Shown: one piece after another, positions 6,008 to 6,820 of the stretch
Numbering within the stretch: the stretch's first letter is position 1
Layout of the letters: every line of letters begins with the position of its first letter
NCBI GenBank assembly: GCA_934417455.1
Contig: CAKRWK010000059.1
Span: 1 to 6,820, forward strand
From: an uncultured Eubacteriales bacterium
GTDB taxonomy: Bacteria > Bacillota > Clostridia > Oscillospirales > CAG-272
Direction of reading: 5' to 3'
DNA length: 6,820 nt
Made by a program: the position numbers and the translations under genes
The notes under the pieces: generated by a model
Told to the model about the DNA's origin: nothing
Databases searched by the model: none
Seen by the model: the letters and a program-made list of their open reading frames with translations, nothing else

Positions 6008-6776
6008 TATATTTTCTCATTTTATCAATCGCCGCTTTTTCAAGTCGCGATACCTGCGCCTGGGAAATTCCGATTTCCGAGGCAATCTCCATCTGTGTTT
6101 TTCCCTTGTAAAAGCGGCGGGCGATGATGTCCCTCTCTCTCGGATTCAATTTGTCGAACGCCTCGCGCAAAGAAAGATTCTCCACCCACGCATCGTCGGA
6201 ATTTTCCTCGTCTCCGAGTTGATCTATCACATAAACCGAATCCTCTCCGTCGTTGTACACGGAGTCATAGAGCGACATCGGTTCGACAATGGCTTCCAGC
6301 GCTTTGGAAACGTCCGCTTCCCGCTCGCCGAGTTTTGTCGCGATTTCTGAGAGCGTCGCTTCCCTTCCTTCGCTGTGAGACACAGCCTCACGGATTTGCA
6401 GGGCACGGTACGCGAGATCGCGCATACCGCGGCTGACGCGCACGGTATTGTTGTCCCGCAGGTATCTTCGGATTTCTCCGATAATCATGGGCACGGCGTA
6501 GGTGGAAAAACGCACATCAAGGTCAAGATTGAAATTGTCTATGGCCTTGAGCAGGCCGATACAGCCGACCTGAAACAAGTCGTCCGCGCTCTCCCTTTTG
6601 GTCGGGAAACGGCGAATCACGCTGAGCACCAGGCGCAGATTTCCGAGCGCCAGTTTTTCTCTGGCCGCCATATCACCGGCCTTGGATTTTTCAAGCAGGT
6701 CGCGTTTTTCCTCCTCCGTCAAAGTCCGGATGTCCGACGTCCGGATTCCGCATATTTCCACTTTTCCGCTTTGCAA
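6000..6776 (-). CDS. sigG: RNA polymerase sporulation sigma factor G
   Basis: Sigma-G directs late gene expression in the forespore after engulfment. The 258-residue product matches the family length and layout: the sigma-G hallmark KVEICGIRT near the N-terminus (5-13), region 2 from GNLRLVLSVI (45-54) through DDLFQVGCIGLLKAIDNF (65-82) and VRFSTYAVPMIIGEIRRYLR (88-107), region 3 at ~115-165, and region 4 with the helix-turn-helix TQMEIASEIGISQAQVSRLE (227-246). The KVEICG start separates it from sigma-F. Translation begins at TTG (6776), chosen because an AGGAGGTG site lies just upstream and the resulting N-terminus (MQSGKVEICG) lines up residue for residue with Bacillus MSRNKVEICG. No sigE is visible next to it, although the window shows only 44 bases upstream. 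It faces spoIVB, a known sigma-G target in Bacillus, across 110 bp. Confidence 0.95.
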   Translation of the reverse strand: MQSGKVEICGIRTSDIRTLTEEEKRDLLEKSKAGDMAAREKLALGNLRLVLSVIRRFPTKRESADDLFQVGCIGLLKAIDNFNLDLDVRFSTYAVPMIIGEIRRYLRDNNTVRVSRGMRDLAYRALQIREAVSHSEGREATLSEIATKLGEREADVSKALEAIVEPMSLYDSVYNDGEDSVYVIDQLGDEENSDDAWVENLSLREAFDKLNPRERDIIARRFYKGKTQMEIASEIGISQAQVSRLEKAAIDKMRKYMT

Positions 6777-6802
6777 ACGACACCTCCTGCCGGTAATTCC
6801 GG
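6777..6802 (-). promoter_or_regulatory. sigG leader: Shine-Dalgarno beside a small CCGG hairpin
   Basis: AGGAGGTG (6788-6781) precedes the TTG start with a 6-nt spacer counted from AGGAGG. Immediately upstream, CCGG (6802-6799) and CCGG (6793-6790) can form a 4-bp stem with a 5-nt loop, ending one base before the ribosome site. The strong site with a weak start codon and a nearby stem suggests tuned translation, which is inference. No promoter could be assigned in the 18 bases beyond. Confidence 0.5.
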
Positions 6803-6820
6803 TTATTCGCAGTATTGCCG

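Noticed and set aside
6721..6750. Short repeat of atccggac-like units at the start of sigG
   Set aside because: It encodes Ile-Arg-Thr twice within a segment that aligns without insertion to Bacillus sigma-G, so it is not a duplication.

Overview
The window reads as a chromosomal segment of an endospore-forming member of the Firmicutes, most likely an uncultured clostridial lineage with a moderately GC-rich genome (judged by eye). The evidence is the classic Firmicutes order rpmH-rnpA-yidD-yidC-jag-mnmE, clostridial-type RnpA and YidC sequences, and two genes found only in spore formers, spoIVB and sigG. No mobile element, CRISPR array, tRNA or rRNA was seen.

Left and central part (1-4506, all on the minus strand): transcription starts at a perfect sigma-A promoter (TTGACA, 17 bp, TATAAT, with an A-tract upstream) near 4574-4620. 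It then runs leftward through rpmH (ribosomal protein L34), an intrinsic-terminator-like hairpin, rnpA (RNase P protein), yidD (membrane insertion factor), yidC/spoIIIJ (insertase), jag/khpB (RNA-binding protein) and mnmE (tRNA wobble-U GTPase), which leaves the window before its last ~20 codons. From rnpA to mnmE the genes are nearly fused: rnpA/yidD and yidD/yidC share ATGA overlaps, yidC and jag are 34 nt apart, and jag/mnmE overlap by 8 nt (ATGCATAA).

Right part (4507-6820): instead of dnaA and oriC, which usually lie divergently next to rpmH, this genome has spoIVB on the plus strand, followed by convergent sigG on the minus strand. SpoIVB is the forespore serine protease that triggers the sigma-K checkpoint, and sigma-G is the late forespore sigma factor that transcribes spoIVB in Bacillus. 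YidC (SpoIIIJ in Bacillus) is needed for sigma-G activity, so the window places three parts of the same forespore stage side by side with translation and tRNA-processing genes.

No wholly new system was recognised. The best leads are: replacement of dnaA/oriC by a sporulation pair; a terminator whose U-tract abuts the rnpA Shine-Dalgarno; an 11-bp perfect hairpin just inside mnmE; a ~100-residue acidic tail on Jag; an Asn-to-Ser change in the RnpA signature; and a TTG-started sigG with a small hairpin beside its ribosome site.
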